Source: Planotetraspora silvatica
Lineage (GTDB): Bacteria > Actinomycetota > Actinomycetes > Streptosporangiales > Streptosporangiaceae
NCBI RefSeq assembly: GCF_016863315.1
Contig: NZ_BOOQ01000056.1
Span: forward strand, 26,091-90,090
Reading direction: 5' to 3'
Length of the DNA stretch: 64,000 nt
Shown here: positions 62,636-64,000 of the stretch, piece by piece
Numbering within the stretch: position 1 is the first letter of the stretch
Layout of the letters: each line of letters begins with the position of its first letter
The notes under the pieces: model-generated
Databases searched by the model: none
What the model saw: only the letters and a program-made list of their open reading frames with translations
What the model was told of the DNA's origin: nothing
Position numbers and translations under genes: made by a program

Positions 62636-63682
62636 ATGCGGCAGCACCCCCCGTCTGTACGTGATCAGTGTGCGCAGTCTGCTCCCTACGTGCGGACCAT
62701 CATCGGTGGCGCACTCGACGCCATCGATGGCGCAGCCGCCTGGGTCGGTGCGATCACCAGCACCATGGCGCCTGCCGTCACCGAGCTGGCCACGGCAAAC
62801 GCACGCAGGCTCATCGAGCTCGCCGTACGCGCAACGCCGGAACTCGAGCGTGTCCACATCCGTGTGATCCCGGAGTCCACCGGGATCAGGGTCGAGGTCT
62901 CCCACCCGGGAGGACCTTTGGAACCGACCCGCGGAAGCTCGTCCTCCATCTGGGCCACGCTGTCATCGCAGATACAGGACTTCGGCTCACGGCATTCCCC
63001 GCAAAGCGGTCACGTGATGTGGTTCCTCATTCCGCCGCGCGAGGTCGGCGATCGAATGAACGCCTCGGTCGCTCAGTACCCGTACGTCATCGCGTGGACA
63101 GGCGAGGCGGTCCAGCAGTCACTGACGTTCCGTCATCACCCGGAGGTCGGCGGCCTCCGCCTCACTTACCGCGACCCGCATCCCGAGGACTGGGTGTACG
63201 GCGTGCTCCGCGCTCGCCACGCCATCGCGCGAGGCCACGGCCGGCCGCAGTTCCACCGAGTACACACACTGCGGCAGTGGCGATGCATGGAATACCGGCT
63301 GTGCCAGGTCTGCGGCCGGTCTGCCGTAGACCCGGATACCGGGCGCACCTGGTGGCTCCTGGCCGCTGACGCCTCGTCGCCGGGGCAGGGATACACCAAC
63401 GCACCCCCGACCTGCCGTGACTGCATCCCCCGTGCGAGCACCCAGTGCCCCCAGCTACACGACACGGCTGCCGTCTATTCGGCAGCCGCCTGCGAGCCGT
63501 ACGCCGTCCTCGGCACGCGTTTCATCGCTGGAGTCGGCGGACCCGTACCGCTCGAGGAGCACACAGCCCAGGTGCCACTGGACGCATTCCGCGCGCTCGC
63601 CACTGTCCTCGCTGAGCAACTAGTGGTTCGCCTGGCCGGCCTGCGTCGTGAAGATCTCAACATGAGCCAAGCTTCGCGCTGA
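62636..63682 (+). CDS. Unknown protein with CxxC pairs, divergent from GntR
   Basis: 348 aa from ATG 62636 with GAGG seven bases upstream. The first ~110 residues contain TELATANARRLIELAVRATP, then HIRVIPESTGIRVEVSHPGG, reminiscent of the GHKL/anti-sigma ATPase fold. The C-terminal half has two Cys pairs (YRLCQVCGRSAVDPDTGRTW and TCRDCIPRASTQCPQ) suited to a Zn ribbon. Proteins of this layout are common in actinomycete integrative elements near the GntR gene, but their function is unknown. Control by the GntR operator is inferred from position. Confidence 0.7.
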   Translation: MRQHPPSVRDQCAQSAPYVRTIIGGALDAIDGAAAWVGAITSTMAPAVTELATANARRLIELAVRATPELERVHIRVIPESTGIRVEVSHPGGPLEPTRGSSSSIWATLSSQIQDFGSRHSPQSGHVMWFLIPPREVGDRMNASVAQYPYVIAWTGEAVQQSLTFRHHPEVGGLRLTYRDPHPEDWVYGVLRARHAIARGHGRPQFHRVHTLRQWRCMEYRLCQVCGRSAVDPDTGRTWWLLAADASSPGQGYTNAPPTCRDCIPRASTQCPQLHDTAAVYSAAACEPYAVLGTRFIAGVGGPVPLEEHTAQVPLDAFRALATVLAEQLVVRLAGLRREDLNMSQASR

Positions 63683-64000
63683 CTGGTATTGCATCACTCC
63701 ACATGAGCTGCCCGCGCGCCGCGTTCCCCCCGTAATGCGGCGCACGGGCGCCCTGCCGACCGCGCCTCGGGATTTGGCCATCATCGCGGCCGCGGCTGGC
63801 AGGGCATCCAGACGGTGGTCCCCCACCCCTTCCGCGGCCGGTGGACCTGGGACCGCCAGCCGAGAGCCCAACGGCGAGAAGCCTTTCGCAGGGCTCGGGG
63901 GCCCGCCCCCGTCCGGGATGGGGCGGGCCGCCACGGCGATCCCAGGCCTTCCAGCAGGCCGCCGACCCTCCCGATCGGGAGCCCCGCCGCGAACATCTAG
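63683..64000. other. Gene-free window end
   Basis: 318 bases with no supported gene. The only structure seen is the hairpin at 63900-63929. The short open frames here are low-complexity Arg/Pro/Gly products of high GC. Confidence 0.4.
63900..63929. terminator. 10-bp GC hairpin
   Basis: GGCCCGCCCC, a 10-base loop, then GGGGCGGGCC, a perfect stem. It lies 217 bases past the preceding gene's stop and lacks a T tract, so it may be a terminator or just a GC-rich inverted repeat. Confidence 0.4.

Noticed and set aside
1..64000. CRISPR array or cas genes
   Set aside because: No regularly spaced repeats and no Cas-like protein were seen on either strand.

Overview
The window is high-GC DNA with the gene content of a filamentous actinomycete. 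The signs are LytR-CpsA-Psr and dynamin/Hsp70 loci, an SCO6880-type conjugation operon, RepSA/Xis/Int relics and a giant RHS toxin. A Streptosporangiales-like host is plausible, but the sequence does not prove it. There is no rRNA, tRNA or CRISPR array. The whole window looks like an accessory plasticity zone: defence genes, integrative-element modules, toxin modules, IS scraps and many decayed genes.

1-17.8 kb, defence and DNA modification. A minus-strand cassette encodes an SNF2-like helicase with a C-terminal DUF3883, a DUF1156 adenine methylase, and a DUF499 ATPase with a Swt1-type HEPN N-terminus. The DUF499 gene is cut by the window edge. Upstream on the same strand lie a soluble Ser/Thr kinase with a helical tail and an HTH-methylase-specificity (HTH-M-S) fusion. 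A paralogous M-S fusion sits at 15.9-17.8 kb. Between the two fusions is a decaying surface-polysaccharide locus: a 44-aa membrane protein, a processive GT2, a frameshifted LCP gene and a broken UDP-sugar dehydrogenase.

17.8-29.5 kb, remnants and an Hsp70/dynamin locus. There is one CxxC small protein, then truncated GH35, alpha/beta-hydrolase, aspartoacylase and WD40 fragments. After these comes an Hsp70-like ATPase without a substrate-binding domain. It is followed by a frameshifted dynamin-like GTPase and a C39-like protease relic. Facing it is a second set with two intact GTPases and a 23-codon Hsp70 stub. An SDR scrap and an N-truncated tyrosine integrase follow.

29.5-31.8 kb. A comparatively AT-rich, translationally coupled two-gene cassette encodes a double-CBS protein with a HEPN-like tail (R-x4-H) and a divergent SF2-like P-loop ATPase. 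It lies between integrase/replication relics and is the best candidate here for an undescribed (defence) system.

31.9-47.9 kb, integrative and conjugative element. A RepSA-type Rep tail, an excisionase and an integrase N-terminus stop at an IS3-family remnant. Small cargo genes, a PIN-domain protein and a broken HerA-like ATPase follow. Then come a transfer-associated wall hydrolase with two AlpA-like HTH proteins, and nine stop/start-overlapped genes (pilin-like, lipoprotein, TrbL/VirB6-like, SCO6880, VirB4-like, VirD4-like, DUF4913, two unknowns). A perfect 25-bp palindrome lies in the divergent promoter region between the two sets.

47.9-61.3 kb, polymorphic toxin locus. A 2377-aa secreted RHS protein ends in a HINT domain and a 127-residue toxin tail, with a candidate immunity gene 33 bp downstream. 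Further downstream, past transposase scraps, is an orphan Imm32 immunity gene with a possible displaced toxin tail. A secreted FG-GAP protein is divergently transcribed.

61.3-64 kb. IS30 and IS3 fragments are followed by a GntR/UTRA regulator and a divergent CxxC protein sharing an intergenic inverted-repeat operator candidate.

Many genes carry single-base indels. Some may be assembly errors, so the pseudogene calls depend on read quality.
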